From NCBI RefSeq assembly GCF_003336705.1, contig NZ_QMDL01000001.1:62001-126000 (forward strand): a DNA stretch of 64,000 bases, read 5' to 3'. This document shows positions 55,281 through 64,000 of the stretch, in pieces. A program made the translations under genes and the position numbers. The DNA comes from Marinobacter litoralis (GTDB taxonomy: Bacteria > Pseudomonadota > Gammaproteobacteria > Pseudomonadales > Oleiphilaceae). Within the stretch, counting starts at the first letter, position 1. Each line of letters begins with the position of its first letter. The notes beneath the pieces were generated by a model. It was not told the origin of the DNA, made no database searches, and saw only the letters and a list, made by a program, of their open reading frames with translations.

Positions 55281-55910
55281 TTAGTCCTCGCGTTGCCAGT
55301 GGCTGATAACGACACGTACTCGTTTGTCCCCTTTCAGGGCGGTGATGCGCGCGGGCAGTTCGGGCAGAGTGTCTACGAACGGTTGCCAGCGATCGTAGCG
55401 AATTTCCCAGCCGTCTTGTTTGAGAATCGCCAGTTTGTTCTGTTCATCAAACAGCAGGCGGAAGTCGCCGTCTGGCGCTGGCAGGCCTTTGATCCACCAG
55501 GTCAGATTGTCGATGGGTAATTGCCAGCCCGTGGCGGCCTGAATCAGTTTCTCGGGCTCTGATGACTGGTAGCGGTCGCCGTTTGGCATCGTTAGCTCAA
55601 TGTATCCCGGCACCCCTTTCAGTTCGGTACTGCCCATACCGAGGAACGACGACGACAACGCCAGCTCGTAACTCTCGCTGCGTTGCTGCCAGCGGTTGAT
55701 CACCGCGGTGCCGCTGTCAGACGGTTGTTTGACGGCCAGTTTGCCGGACAGTAGCCAGTGATTAAATCGCGTCAGTTGGTTCGAGCGAGCAGCCCACTCT
55801 GCGGGAGGTTGTTCCGTCATGCCCTCGGTTAAAGGCTCTAGCTGTATGGTGGTACAGCCGGCTAATGAGAGCAGGAGGGCGGCTAACAGGGGTAGGGTTC
55901 TGCGAGTCAT
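55281..55910 (-). CDS. lolB: outer-membrane lipoprotein receptor LolB
   Basis: LolB accepts lipoproteins from LolA and inserts them in the outer membrane. The 209-aa protein has a signal peptide with lipobox LAGC, and the core [19 protein letters not shown] and [26 protein letters not shown] follows. Its ATG overlaps the stop of the upstream TPR lipoprotein gene by four bases, and ispE follows at once, the usual lolB-ispE order. Confidence 0.95.
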   Translation of the reverse strand: MTRRTLPLLAALLLSLAGCTTIQLEPLTEGMTEQPPAEWAARSNQLTRFNHWLLSGKLAVKQPSDSGTAVINRWQQRSESYELALSSSFLGMGSTELKGVPGYIELTMPNGDRYQSSEPEKLIQAATGWQLPIDNLTWWIKGLPAPDGDFRLLFDEQNKLAILKQDGWEIRYDRWQPFVDTLPELPARITALKGDKRVRVVISHWQRED

Positions 55911-57655
55911 TCTTCGCTCCCTTCGTTGGTCAGACGCTCGATGGTTTCGAGAAGAATCTCGTGATCCGGGTCTTTATCCAGACCTTCTTCCCAGACAATG
56001 CGAGCCTGCTCCTCTTCGCCAATGCTCCACAGCGCTTCGCCGTAATGGGCGGAGACTTCAGGGTCCGGGTAGGCCCCCCAGGCTTCCGACAGATAATTCA
56101 GCGCTTCCATGGTGCGGCCTTGCTTGAACAGTACCCATCCCATGCTGTCCAGAATGGCGGGGTTGTCCGGGTCGAGAGCCAGGGCGCGCTCGATGTAACC
56201 TTGTGCTTCCTGAAGGCGATCGGTTCGCTCGGTCAATATATAGCCCAGCGCGTTGAGGGTGATGGAGCTGGTCGGCTCTATGTCGAGGATCGCTTTCAGG
56301 TCTTGCTCTGCCTGCTCCGATTTACCGTTAGCGTCGAGCAGCATGGCGCGCGCATAGCGAGCTTCAACGTTTTTTGGGTGCTCGGCGAGTGCTGTGTTAG
56401 TCGCAGCCAGCGCCTCGGTCTTTTTATCTTGGTCAATCAGCAGGTTGATTTCGAGCAGCCAGAACTTTTCAGCTTGCTCCGGATTGTTGGCTCTCAGCGC
56501 TTGTATGTGGCTTAGCGCTTCGTTCAATTCGCCAGCCTGAGCTTGCAGTTCGCTGGCGCGGGACAGGGCGGGGAAATAGTAGTTGCCCGATTCCACGCTC
56601 TGGTAGAGGTTGATGGCCAGCTCGGTGTTGCCAGCTTCTTCCTCAATGCGACCAAGGTAATACTTGGCTTCGTTGGTATGGTGGCCTTGATCGACCAACG
56701 CTTGAAGATCAGCACGGGCAACGTCGGGTTGCTGGTTTTCCAGTGCCACTAAGGCATGGGACAGTTTCAGCCCTGGTGTTTCCGGGTGACGTGTTATCAG
56801 TCGTTGAAATTCGTCTTGAGCTGCTTGCAGTTTTTTCTCGTTAATGAGAATCCGGCCGTAAAGTGTGCCCATCTGACGATTGTCAGGGAACCGGCGGGTA
56901 TTGGTGGTGAGGTGGTTTAGCGCCGCCTTTGTCTGGCCAGTTTGGTAAAGCAAGTCGCCTTTGAGCGTGATCGCCGGTTGGAAATTAGGGTGCGCACTGA
57001 TCAAAGACTCCAAACGCTCCAGACCAGATTGGGGATCGCCCGAGACTTTCATCAGCAATGCAATGCCGTACTCCAAATCCGGAGTGTTCGGATGGCGTTC
57101 GGCCAAGCGCAGGTAAAGTGTCAGCAACTCTTGCTGTTGCGCTGGTGGAAGTTGAGTGGCCATGGCCGCGAGGCTGTCAAAATCAGCGTCTTCGCCTTGG
57201 TCCATGATCTTTTCCATGTGCAGCAGCGCCTTTTCCAGGTTTTGTCGTTTGACTGCCTGGATGGCTGCTACACGGTGGGCTTGGATGTTGTCCGGCGACT
57301 TCTCGAGCCACAGATCCGCCAGTTGTTGTTGGGCATTGTCGGCATTAAGGGTTTGGGCAATACGCATGGCACGCTCGATCACGCCATCGTCCCTGGAGGT
57401 TTTTGCGGCCTGAATATAATTCACCAGAGTAACGTCGTAGCGGCCTCGTTGCGCCGCGATTTCTGCCGATAAAAGTTGGTAAAGCACTTCGGGCTCGAAG
57501 TCGGCGTACTCGATGTCGGTTTGTTCAGGTGCCGGGGTGGCAACGGGCTCGGGGGTCGGTTGTGTTGATGACCCTGAAAAACTGGAGCAGCCGGATAAAG
57601 TGGCGAAGGTAATTCCCAGCAGGCAGGTGGCCAGGTATGGTGCGTTTCTTTGCAT
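55907..57655 (-). CDS. TPR-repeat lipoprotein
   Basis: This is a 582-aa envelope protein with signal peptide and lipobox LSGC followed by a Ser/Thr/Pro-rich linker. Multiple tetratricopeptide repeats run across residues about 80-570 (for example GYIERALALDPDNPAILDSM and AKYYLGRIEEEAGNTELAI). TPR lipoproteins upstream of lolB are common in pseudomonads. They act as scaffolds, but this one's partner is unknown. It is transcribed divergently from hemA and probably heads the TPR-lolB-ispE operon. Confidence 0.9.
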   Translation of the reverse strand: MQRNAPYLATCLLGITFATLSGCSSFSGSSTQPTPEPVATPAPEQTDIEYADFEPEVLYQLLSAEIAAQRGRYDVTLVNYIQAAKTSRDDGVIERAMRIAQTLNADNAQQQLADLWLEKSPDNIQAHRVAAIQAVKRQNLEKALLHMEKIMDQGEDADFDSLAAMATQLPPAQQQELLTLYLRLAERHPNTPDLEYGIALLMKVSGDPQSGLERLESLISAHPNFQPAITLKGDLLYQTGQTKAALNHLTTNTRRFPDNRQMGTLYGRILINEKKLQAAQDEFQRLITRHPETPGLKLSHALVALENQQPDVARADLQALVDQGHHTNEAKYYLGRIEEEAGNTELAINLYQSVESGNYYFPALSRASELQAQAGELNEALSHIQALRANNPEQAEKFWLLEINLLIDQDKKTEALAATNTALAEHPKNVEARYARAMLLDANGKSEQAEQDLKAILDIEPTSSITLNALGYILTERTDRLQEAQGYIERALALDPDNPAILDSMGWVLFKQGRTMEALNYLSEAWGAYPDPEVSAHYGEALWSIGEEEQARIVWEEGLDKDPDHEILLETIERLTNEGSEE

Positions 57656-57888
57656 GCAGCGTCCTGTGAGCTCGAGGCTGTGTTTCAGAATGTCCGTTCT
57701 ATGCCTGAAAAATTGAGGCAGATCGGATCGTGGTCAAGGCCGAACGCCTATAATGGCATAAGCGCTTGAAGTTGCCCAACATGTCCGCAGTTGCCGAAGC
57801 CCGGGTGTTTTCAGGTGGCAGGCGCGAGCGGGCGCCGGTAGAATGAGGCTGCTTATCTTTCATTGGACTGAGGTGTTTTAAGCTCACC

Positions 57889-59178
57889 ATGGCATTGCTC
57901 ACACTGGGAATAAATCACCGCACTGCGCCTGTGGAAATCCGCGAGCGGGTCGCGTTTACGCCTGAGCGGATGGCCGAGGCCTTCTCCGAGCTGCGGGCGG
58001 CGACGGGTGCCAGTGAAGCCGGCATCTTGTCTACGTGTAACCGTACGGAACTCTATTTGGCGGGCGACGACGACTGTGCGCCAGCCTTGTTGCGTTGGCT
58101 GGCGGGGTTCCATGACTTGGACGCGGCCGATCTGGAAAACGTGATCTACGTGCATCGGGATTCCGATGCCGTGCGGCATATGATGCGTGTGGCTGCGGGC
58201 CTGGATTCCATGGTGTTGGGCGAGCCGCAGATTCTTGGTCAGCTAAAGGATGCCTACGCTCTGGCGCGGGAACACAACGCCACCGGTGCCTTCCTGTCTC
58301 GTCTGTTTGAACACACTTTCTCTGTTGCCAAGCGGGTTAGAACAGAAACGGCGATCGGTGAGAACCCGGTGTCAGTCGCTTACGCCTCAGTCAGCATGGC
58401 GCACCAGATTTTCGCCGACATGTCTCGCAACAAGGCGCTGCTGATCGGTGCGGGTAAAACCATCGAGCTGGTTTCTCGCCATTTGGCTGATGCGGGTGTG
58501 CGTGATTTTCTTGTTGCCAACCGAACGCTGGAGCGTGCCCAAGCGTTGGCCGAAATCCACGGCGGCAAGGGCATTGTCTTATCTGAAATCCCGGACCATT
58601 TGGCCGACGTCGATATCGTAATCTCATCCACGGCCAGCCCGCTGCCGATTCTCGGCAAAGGTGCCGTAGAGCGCGCGTTGAAAAAACGTAAACACCGCCC
58701 CTATTTTATGGTGGATATTGCCGTTCCTCGTGATATTGAGCCGGAAGTGGGCGCCTTGGCTGACGTATACCTCTATACCGTTGACGATTTGCGCCAAGTG
58801 ATAGAAGAAAACGTTCGCTCGCGGGAAGGTGCTGCCCGAGAGGCTGAAAACCTGATTGCCAGCGGCGTTCAGGATTTTCTGGATCAGCTGCGGGCGTTAG
58901 ACGCGGTCTCTACGCTAAAGGTATTCCGTTCACGAGCGGAATCATTACGCGACGCGGAAACTGAAAAAGCGCTCAGGGCGCTGCGTAACGGTGCTGACCC
59001 GGAAACTGCGCTCCGCAGCCTGGCGCGAGGCCTTACCAATAAACTTCTGCACCAACCATCTACCCAAGTACGAAGAGCCATGGCTGAGGGGCGTACCGAA
59101 GTTGCGGACTTCCTGCGTGAGCTTTATCAGCTTGAAATGTTGGATGCTGACGAGCCCACCACCACGGAAAAACTATGA
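57889..59178 (+). CDS. hemA: glutamyl-tRNA reductase
   Basis: HemA reduces glutamyl-tRNA to glutamate 1-semialdehyde, the first committed step of C5 heme synthesis. The 429-aa enzyme begins [22 protein letters not shown]. It has the nucleophile Cys50 in STCNRTELY, the Rossmann motif [20 protein letters not shown] and a C-terminal dimerisation helix. Its last bases overlap prfA (ATGA), the classic hemA-prfA-prmC arrangement. Confidence 0.97.
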   Translation: MALLTLGINHRTAPVEIRERVAFTPERMAEAFSELRAATGASEAGILSTCNRTELYLAGDDDCAPALLRWLAGFHDLDAADLENVIYVHRDSDAVRHMMRVAAGLDSMVLGEPQILGQLKDAYALAREHNATGAFLSRLFEHTFSVAKRVRTETAIGENPVSVAYASVSMAHQIFADMSRNKALLIGAGKTIELVSRHLADAGVRDFLVANRTLERAQALAEIHGGKGIVLSEIPDHLADVDIVISSTASPLPILGKGAVERALKKRKHRPYFMVDIAVPRDIEPEVGALADVYLYTVDDLRQVIEENVRSREGAAREAENLIASGVQDFLDQLRALDAVSTLKVFRSRAESLRDAETEKALRALRNGADPETALRSLARGLTNKLLHQPSTQVRRAMAEGRTEVADFLRELYQLEMLDADEPTTTEKL

Positions 59179-60263
59179 AGCCATCGATTAAATCCCGCCT
59201 TGAACAGTTAGTAGAGCGGTTCGAGGAGGTGAGTGCGCTGTTGAGCGATGCCTCGGTGATTGCCGACCAGAACAAGTTTCGTGATTTATCCAAAGAATAC
59301 GCAGAAATTGAACCTGTGGTGAAATGCTTCCAGGCATGGCAGCAGTCTCTTGACGATATTGCGGAAGCGAAAGAGTTGGCTAAAGACGGCGATGCCGATA
59401 TGCGCGCCATGGCCGAAGAAGAGCTATCCGATGCTCAGGCCCGCAGCGAAGAGCTGGATGCGGAGCTCCAGCGGCTGATGTTGCCGAAGGACCCGAACGA
59501 CACCAAAAACGTGTTTCTGGAAGTCCGCGCGGGTACGGGCGGTGACGAAGCGGCTATTTTTGCCGGTGACTTGTTCCGCATGTATTCCCGTTACGCGGAA
59601 AAGCGCCGCTGGCAGGTTGAAATCCTGAACGAGAACGAAGGTGAGCACGGCGGCTATAAAGAAGTGATTGCCCGGCTGTCAGGAGAGGGCGTTTACGGGG
59701 CTCTTAAATTTGAATCCGGAGCACATCGGGTTCAGCGGGTGCCGGAAACCGAATCCCAGGGCCGCATTCATACCTCTGCTTGCACCGTGGCCGTTATCCC
59801 TGAAGCAGACGAAGCAGAAGCCATCGATATCAACAAAGGCGACTTGCGCGTAGACACCTTCCGGGCCTCTGGTGCTGGCGGACAGCACGTAAACAAAACC
59901 GACTCCGCGATCCGAATTACCCACCTGCCAACCGGGTTGGTAGTGGAGTGCCAGGAAGAACGCTCGCAGCATAAAAACCGCGCTAAGGCCATGAGCTTGC
60001 TGGCCTCTCGCCTGCAGAATGCCGAGTTGGAAAAACAGCAGCAAAGCATGGCGGAAACCCGAAAAAGTCTCGTAGGCAGTGGTGACCGCTCCGAGCGCAT
60101 CCGCACCTATAACTTCCCGCAAGGCCGGGTGACTGATCATCGCATCAACCTCACGCTGTATAAGCTGGATGAAGTGGTTGGTGGTGATCTGGACGCTGTA
60201 GTGGTGCCGCTGCAACAGGAACATCAGGCTGAGTTGTTGGCCGAATTGTCACAGGACCAGTAA
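59175..60263 (+). CDS. prfA: peptide chain release factor 1
   Basis: RF1 recognises UAA and UAG stop codons. The 362-aa protein has GGQ at residues 235-237 ([19 protein letters not shown]), the PxT-type codon-recognition region upstream ([18 protein letters not shown]), and [14 protein letters not shown]. The downstream PrmC methylates the Gln of GGQ, which is why the genes are linked. Confidence 0.97.
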   Translation: MKPSIKSRLEQLVERFEEVSALLSDASVIADQNKFRDLSKEYAEIEPVVKCFQAWQQSLDDIAEAKELAKDGDADMRAMAEEELSDAQARSEELDAELQRLMLPKDPNDTKNVFLEVRAGTGGDEAAIFAGDLFRMYSRYAEKRRWQVEILNENEGEHGGYKEVIARLSGEGVYGALKFESGAHRVQRVPETESQGRIHTSACTVAVIPEADEAEAIDINKGDLRVDTFRASGAGGQHVNKTDSAIRITHLPTGLVVECQEERSQHKNRAKAMSLLASRLQNAELEKQQQSMAETRKSLVGSGDRSERIRTYNFPQGRVTDHRINLTLYKLDEVVGGDLDAVVVPLQQEHQAELLAELSQDQ

Positions 60264-60267
60264 ACCC

Positions 60268-61104
60268 TTGTTGACCTGTGAAGCCCTGATAAAAGATGCG
60301 GCAGCCAAAATCGGTGGCGATTCACCCAAATTGGATGCCGAGCTGTTGTTGAGTCACGTTACCGGTCACAGCCGCACCGGTTTTCGGGCTTGGCCTGAGC
60401 GGGAAGTCACAGTAGCGCAGGCTGAACAATTTTCCGCGCTGGTGGCGGAGCGGGTTGAGGGCAAACCCATTGCCTACCTGCTCGGCCAACAAGAGTTCTG
60501 GTCGCTTCCGTTGAAGGTTTCTACCTCCACGCTGATACCTCGCCCAGACACTGAGTGTCTTGTAGAAACCGCCTTATCGCTTGAATTACCCGAAGCCGCC
60601 AAGGTTCTGGATTTGGGCACAGGCACCGGTGCCATTGCCTTGGCACTCGCCAGCGAAAAGCCCGAATGGCAGATAACCGCCAGTGACCGCATTGCCGAAG
60701 CGGTCGAGTTGGCCCGCGAGAACGGCCAAAACCTGAACCTTCCCATCACCGTGGTCCAGAGCAACTGGTTTGAAAGCATCCCGGCAGACACCTTCGATCT
60801 GCTGATTTCCAACCCGCCCTATATTCCCGCCAGCGATCGCCATCTCAGTGAGGGCGATGTGCGTTTCGAACCGGCATCCGCTTTGGTTGCCGGCGACGAC
60901 GGGCTGGATGATATTCGCTTGTTGGTCACTCAGGGGCTGGCTTGGTTAAACGGCGATGGTTGGATGATGTTGGAGCACGGGTACGACCAAGGTGAGGTGG
61001 TTCGGGAGTTGTTCGCCAGTGCCGGTTGGCGCAACATAGAAACCCGCAAAGATTACGGCGGTAACGACCGCATGACCCTGGCCCGGAAGCCAGCCAGCGA
61101 CTAA
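60268..61104 (+). CDS. prmC: release factor glutamine methyltransferase PrmC
   Basis: PrmC N5-methylates the glutamine of the GGQ motif in RF1 and RF2. The 278-aa SAM enzyme has an N-terminal helical domain, the RPDTECLVE region, the SAM loop VLDLGTGTGAIALALA, and the catalytic NPPY in LISNPPYIPASD. The start is TTG at 60268, four bases after the prfA stop. Confidence 0.95.
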   Translation: MLTCEALIKDAAAKIGGDSPKLDAELLLSHVTGHSRTGFRAWPEREVTVAQAEQFSALVAERVEGKPIAYLLGQQEFWSLPLKVSTSTLIPRPDTECLVETALSLELPEAAKVLDLGTGTGAIALALASEKPEWQITASDRIAEAVELARENGQNLNLPITVVQSNWFESIPADTFDLLISNPPYIPASDRHLSEGDVRFEPASALVAGDDGLDDIRLLVTQGLAWLNGDGWMMLEHGYDQGEVVRELFASAGWRNIETRKDYGGNDRMTLARKPASD

Positions 61105-61118
61105 CTGCGAGATGTCCT

Positions 61119-61865
61119 ATGCTCAGCGATGACGAACTGCTCCGCTACAGCCGCCAAATTCTGATTCCTCAATTTGATATCGCCGGCCAGCAAAAGCTGA
61201 AAGAAGCCCGGGTAATGATCCTGGGCTCCGGCGGCTTGGGTTGCCCCGTTGCGCTGTATCTGGGCTCGGCCGGCGTGGGGCAGTTAACGCTGGTGGATGA
61301 CGACCAGATCGAATTGGCCAATCTGCAGCGCCAAATCGGTTTCCAGCAAAGCTGGCTTGGTGACTCCAAAGCCGAACGCTTGGCCGAGCGTGTTCGCGCG
61401 ATTAATCCCGAAATTACCGTGACTGCCGTTAATCGCCGTGTGGATGGTGATGATCTTCAACAGCTGGTCTCGGAAGCAACGTTGGTGTTGGATTGCACCG
61501 ATAACTTCAACACCCGTTTCGCCCTTAACCGTGCATCCGTTGCTGCCGGGGTTCCGTTAGTGTCTGGTGCGGCGATTCGGGGGGAAGGGCAGATATCCGT
61601 ATACGACCCTCGAAACCCTGAAAGCCCCTGCTACCACTGTTTGTACGAAGAGCAGGGCAACGAGGATCTGACCTGCTCGGAAGCGGGTGTTATCGCGCCC
61701 TTAGTAGGCATGATTGGTTCAGCTCAGGCGATGGAAGCGATAAAACTTATCGCGGAAATTGGTACCCCACTTGTAGGCCGATTGCTTATTCTGGACGCTT
61801 GGCAGATGCAGTGGCGAGAAATGAAGCTACTGAAAGACCCTGACTGCCCCGTATGTTCGGTCTAA
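61119..61865 (+). CDS. moeB: MoeB/ThiF-family adenylyltransferase
   Basis: MoeB adenylates the C-terminal glycine of the small sulfur carrier MoaD in molybdopterin synthesis. The 248-aa E1-like protein shows YSRQILIPQFDIAGQQKLKEA, the nucleotide-binding GSGGLGCPVALYLGSAGVG and LANLQRQI. Zn-binding Cys pairs are CYHCLYE and CPVC. ThiF has a closely similar sequence. The hemA-prfA-prmC-moeB order and length favour MoeB. Confidence 0.88.
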   Translation: MLSDDELLRYSRQILIPQFDIAGQQKLKEARVMILGSGGLGCPVALYLGSAGVGQLTLVDDDQIELANLQRQIGFQQSWLGDSKAERLAERVRAINPEITVTAVNRRVDGDDLQQLVSEATLVLDCTDNFNTRFALNRASVAAGVPLVSGAAIRGEGQISVYDPRNPESPCYHCLYEEQGNEDLTCSEAGVIAPLVGMIGSAQAMEAIKLIAEIGTPLVGRLLILDAWQMQWREMKLLKDPDCPVCSV

Positions 61866-61878
61866 CTCCAAAGTAGGG

Positions 61879-61985
61879 CAGGGTTGGGGCGGCTCTCCAA
61901 AAATGTGCGTAGCCATGGATGGCGGAGCAGAAGCGTCACATGGACGTGCCGAAGGAGCGGTTTTTGGAGAGCCGCCCCAACCCTG
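61879..61985. repeat. 25-bp perfect inverted repeat (REP/MITE-like or double terminator)
   Basis: Arms at 61879-61903 and 61961-61985 are exact reverse complements over 25 bases (inner ends CCAAAAA / TTTTTGG, outer ends CAGGG / CCCTG), enclosing 57 bases. It lies between the convergent moeB and phr genes. The centre contains CATGGATGGCGG, which resembles intergenic repeats I recall in marine gammaproteobacteria. Copy number was not checked. Confidence 0.85.
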
Positions 61986-61999
61986 ACCGGGAACCTTAC

Positions 62000-63391
62000 T
62001 CAGTCCTTCAAAGCCTGAAACCGCGCAATCGCCTCCTTCCGGCTTTCTTTCAAATCCACGATAGGCCGTGGATACCCTTTCGGAACAACCCCACCTTTAG
62101 ACGGATCGTGAATCCGCTTGTTATCCAGCTTCGCCAGCTCTGGCACCCAGTTACGGATGAACTCGCCTTTGGGGTCAAAACGTTCGCTTTGGGTGACCGG
62201 ATTAAACACCCGGAAGTAGGGTGCTGCATCTGTGCCGGTAGATGCACTCCACTGCCAGCCGCCGTTGTTAGAGGCCAGAAACCCGTCCACCAAATTCTGC
62301 ATAAACCAGGCTTCGCCCAGCCGCCAATCAATGAACAGATTCTTGGATAAGAACATCGCGGTGATCATCCGCAAGCGGTTGTGCATCCAACCGGTGGTTT
62401 TTAGCTGACGCATGGCGGCATCCACAATCGGAATGCCGGTTCGCCCTTCCTTCCACGCTTCAAAGTGTGCGCCGGGCTCGTTCCAGTTCAAGGCCTCGGT
62501 TTCCGGCTTGAAAGCGCGGTGCATGCTGAGCCGTGGGTAGTGATAAAGGATGTTGATGTAGAAGTCGCGCCAGGCAATTTCGTTGATCCAGGTTTCAATG
62601 CCTTCGCCGGAACTGCCGGTTTGCTGGGCGGCAATCAAGCACTGGCGGCCCGACAATACGCCGTTGGCCAAGTAGGGTGATAGTTGGCTGGTGCCGTCCA
62701 GAGCCGGGAAGTCCCGTGTGTCTTTGTAGCTGGCGGCCCGTTCTGCCAAAAACTCTTCCAGTGCATCGTGGGCGGCACTTTCGCCGGTTTCGACCAATGG
62801 CTCCGGCGCGTCTTTGAAGGGCGCGGGTAGTGTGTCGGTTTGTTCAGGAGTCACTTCAGGCCCTGTTGCAGAAGGGGCCGCATACAGCGTGGGGTGGGTT
62901 TCTTCTATCCACACCCGCCACCGGCGAGCAAACGGGGTGAAAACGGAATAGGGCTCGTCTTTCTGAGTGAGAATCTGCCCCACCGGAGCGACGGTTTGGT
63001 CCCGGTATTTTTTGACCGCGATATCCCGCTTGGTTAGCCGGTCGCGAACCTGTTTGTCCCGTTTGCGCTCGTTGGCACCGTATTCCTCGTTGAAATGCAC
63101 ATGGCTTATGTTGTGCTGCTGGCAGTGTTGCTCGAGCACGTCCAGGCTGGCTGCGAAGGTGTCGGCATGAAGAAAGGTCAAAGCAATGCCGAGTTTGGCC
63201 AGCTGTTTCGACAACGCGTTTGCATGCTCCAGCACGAACTTAACCCGAGCGGCCGACCAGTCGTGCTCCTGCCACTGCGCGTGCGTGACGATAAAGCACG
63301 CACGCACGGGGCGGCCGCTTTTGCAGGCAGCGGTGAGAGCTGCATTGTCTGCGGTGCGCAGGTCGTTCCGGAACCAGACCAGTTCTGCCAT
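62000..63391 (-). CDS. phr: deoxyribodipyrimidine photolyase (CPD photolyase)
   Basis: This is a 463-aa class I photolyase that uses blue light to split pyrimidine dimers. The N-terminal antenna domain opens AELVWFRNDLRTADNAALT. The FAD domain shows GIPIVDAAMRQLKTTGWMHNRLRM and the DNA/FAD-contact stretch NGGWQWSASTGTDAAPYFR. RFDPKGEFIRNWVPEL closes the core. I chose ATG at 63391; an in-frame ATG at 63439 adds 16 unconserved residues. Confidence 0.96.
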   Translation of the reverse strand: MAELVWFRNDLRTADNAALTAACKSGRPVRACFIVTHAQWQEHDWSAARVKFVLEHANALSKQLAKLGIALTFLHADTFAASLDVLEQHCQQHNISHVHFNEEYGANERKRDKQVRDRLTKRDIAVKKYRDQTVAPVGQILTQKDEPYSVFTPFARRWRVWIEETHPTLYAAPSATGPEVTPEQTDTLPAPFKDAPEPLVETGESAAHDALEEFLAERAASYKDTRDFPALDGTSQLSPYLANGVLSGRQCLIAAQQTGSSGEGIETWINEIAWRDFYINILYHYPRLSMHRAFKPETEALNWNEPGAHFEAWKEGRTGIPIVDAAMRQLKTTGWMHNRLRMITAMFLSKNLFIDWRLGEAWFMQNLVDGFLASNNGGWQWSASTGTDAAPYFRVFNPVTQSERFDPKGEFIRNWVPELAKLDNKRIHDPSKGGVVPKGYPRPIVDLKESRKEAIARFQALKD

Positions 63392-63528
63392 GAGCGGGTT
63401 TACCTCGTGCTGTGGAGTAGGGGTAATTACAGGCGGCAAATCATTAACTTATATATTCGCTGACCTTGGCTGATTGGATTATAGTTAAACAATATTTCTG
63501 GCTATGAAAAAGGAGTTTTTTCTACGGT

Positions 63529-64000
63529 ATGACAGAGCAATCCGAAAGCCAGCGCGCTGGTGTCTGGGCGCACCCCTACCAACTGGTTTCCGGGCAGACG
63601 CAACACCATCAGCTTGGTCATACCAAGTTGTGGGTGACGCTGCTGGATCTTGAATGGCAGATCCGGGAACAGTCGGCCCAGCAAGGAACCGATCCTGAAA
63701 ACTGGTACGAATCAACGGGCCATACTTTGCCGTCGTCCGACCTTAAGGTGCAGCGCTTTGTGCGTACAAAGGATGATGGGGTTCTTTCTTTTTTGCCAGC
63801 CATGGCCAATTTGCCCACGGTTATTCGCCCGTTCCAGCCTTTGACCATCCCTGCGGGTGCTCGTTGTGTGTTGTACGTGGGGACCACTCTGTGGATGAAG
63901 GTGTGTGTGGGAGATGCGCGTACTGAGTTGGCTGAGTTCCCTTTGGCACCGCCATCGATGACTTGGCTGGGGCGAAATACTCGGGAAGGTGAGCTGTGTT
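63529..64000 (+). CDS. hypothetical protein, truncated at window end
   Basis: An open frame begins at ATG 63529 (MTEQSESQRAGVWAHPYQL), has AAGGAG about 13 bases upstream, and runs off the end of the window with 157 codons visible and no stop. It has no signal peptide; visible features are FLPAMANLPTVIRPFQPLTI and LYVGTTLWMKVCVGD. I do not recognise the family with confidence. It is divergent from phr. Confidence 0.7.
   Translation, partial: MTEQSESQRAGVWAHPYQLVSGQTQHHQLGHTKLWVTLLDLEWQIREQSAQQGTDPENWYESTGHTLPSSDLKVQRFVRTKDDGVLSFLPAMANLPTVIRPFQPLTIPAGARCVLYVGTTLWMKVCVGDARTELAEFPLAPPSMTWLGRNTREGELC

Overview
The window looks like a chromosomal segment of a marine gammaproteobacterium close to Marinobacter. 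This is inferred from gene order (proA-nadD-rsfS-rlmH-mrdA-rodA-rlpA-dacA-ybeD-lipB; rnr-rlmB-rpsF-rpsR-DUF2232-rplI-dnaB-alr; lolB-ispE-tRNA-prs-rplY-pth-ychF; hemA-prfA-prmC-moeB) and from protein similarity recognised by eye. No database search was run.

Layout. 1-8.7 kb: end of proA, then NAD synthesis, ribosome factors, the cell-elongation set (PBP2, RodA, RlpA, PBP5/6) and lipoate attachment. 8.8-20.1 kb: a mixed core region with a UbiB-like kinase, a YqaA membrane protein, a chemoreceptor, glutaredoxin, a PPi-type phosphofructokinase, Mpl, UbiX, an acyl-CoA dehydrogenase and a large lipoprotein. 20.25-31.95 kb: an 11.7-kb integrated element inserted at the 3' end of a tRNA-Leu(CAG) gene. 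It is bounded by a 21-bp direct repeat and encodes a tyrosine integrase beside the tRNA. Three copies of a 10-bp motif near its two ends look like integrase arm sites. 32-64 kb: core genes again (RNase R, ribosomal protein operon, DnaB, Alr, an Fnr-type regulator, a BCCT transporter, LipA, MetY, tRNA-Met, tRNA-Gln, isoprenoid, PRPP, heme and release-factor genes, photolyase), ending in a truncated hypothetical gene.

The element is visibly more AT-rich than its surroundings. It has no relaxase, capsid or recognisable conventional replication gene. Its left half carries a BRO-N regulator, a secreted endonuclease I and a controller-type (C) type II restriction-modification system with a good C-box operator. 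Its right half carries a serine recombinase, a small hypothetical protein and a 461-aa protein. That protein appears to combine a winged helix with a polymerase palm of the family A DNA polymerase / T7-type RNA polymerase fold. Downstream come an RNase HI gene and about 1.7 kb of non-coding DNA rich in long, GU-tolerant hairpins. This ends in a strong Rho-independent terminator on the same strand.

I regard the polymerase-like gene, the RNase HI gene and the large structured RNA as the best candidate for an undescribed system. The protein motifs and hairpins can be seen directly. A joint function in element replication, RNA-primed or RNA-templated synthesis, or defence is inference. All RNA pairings were found by eye, without folding software or covariation.
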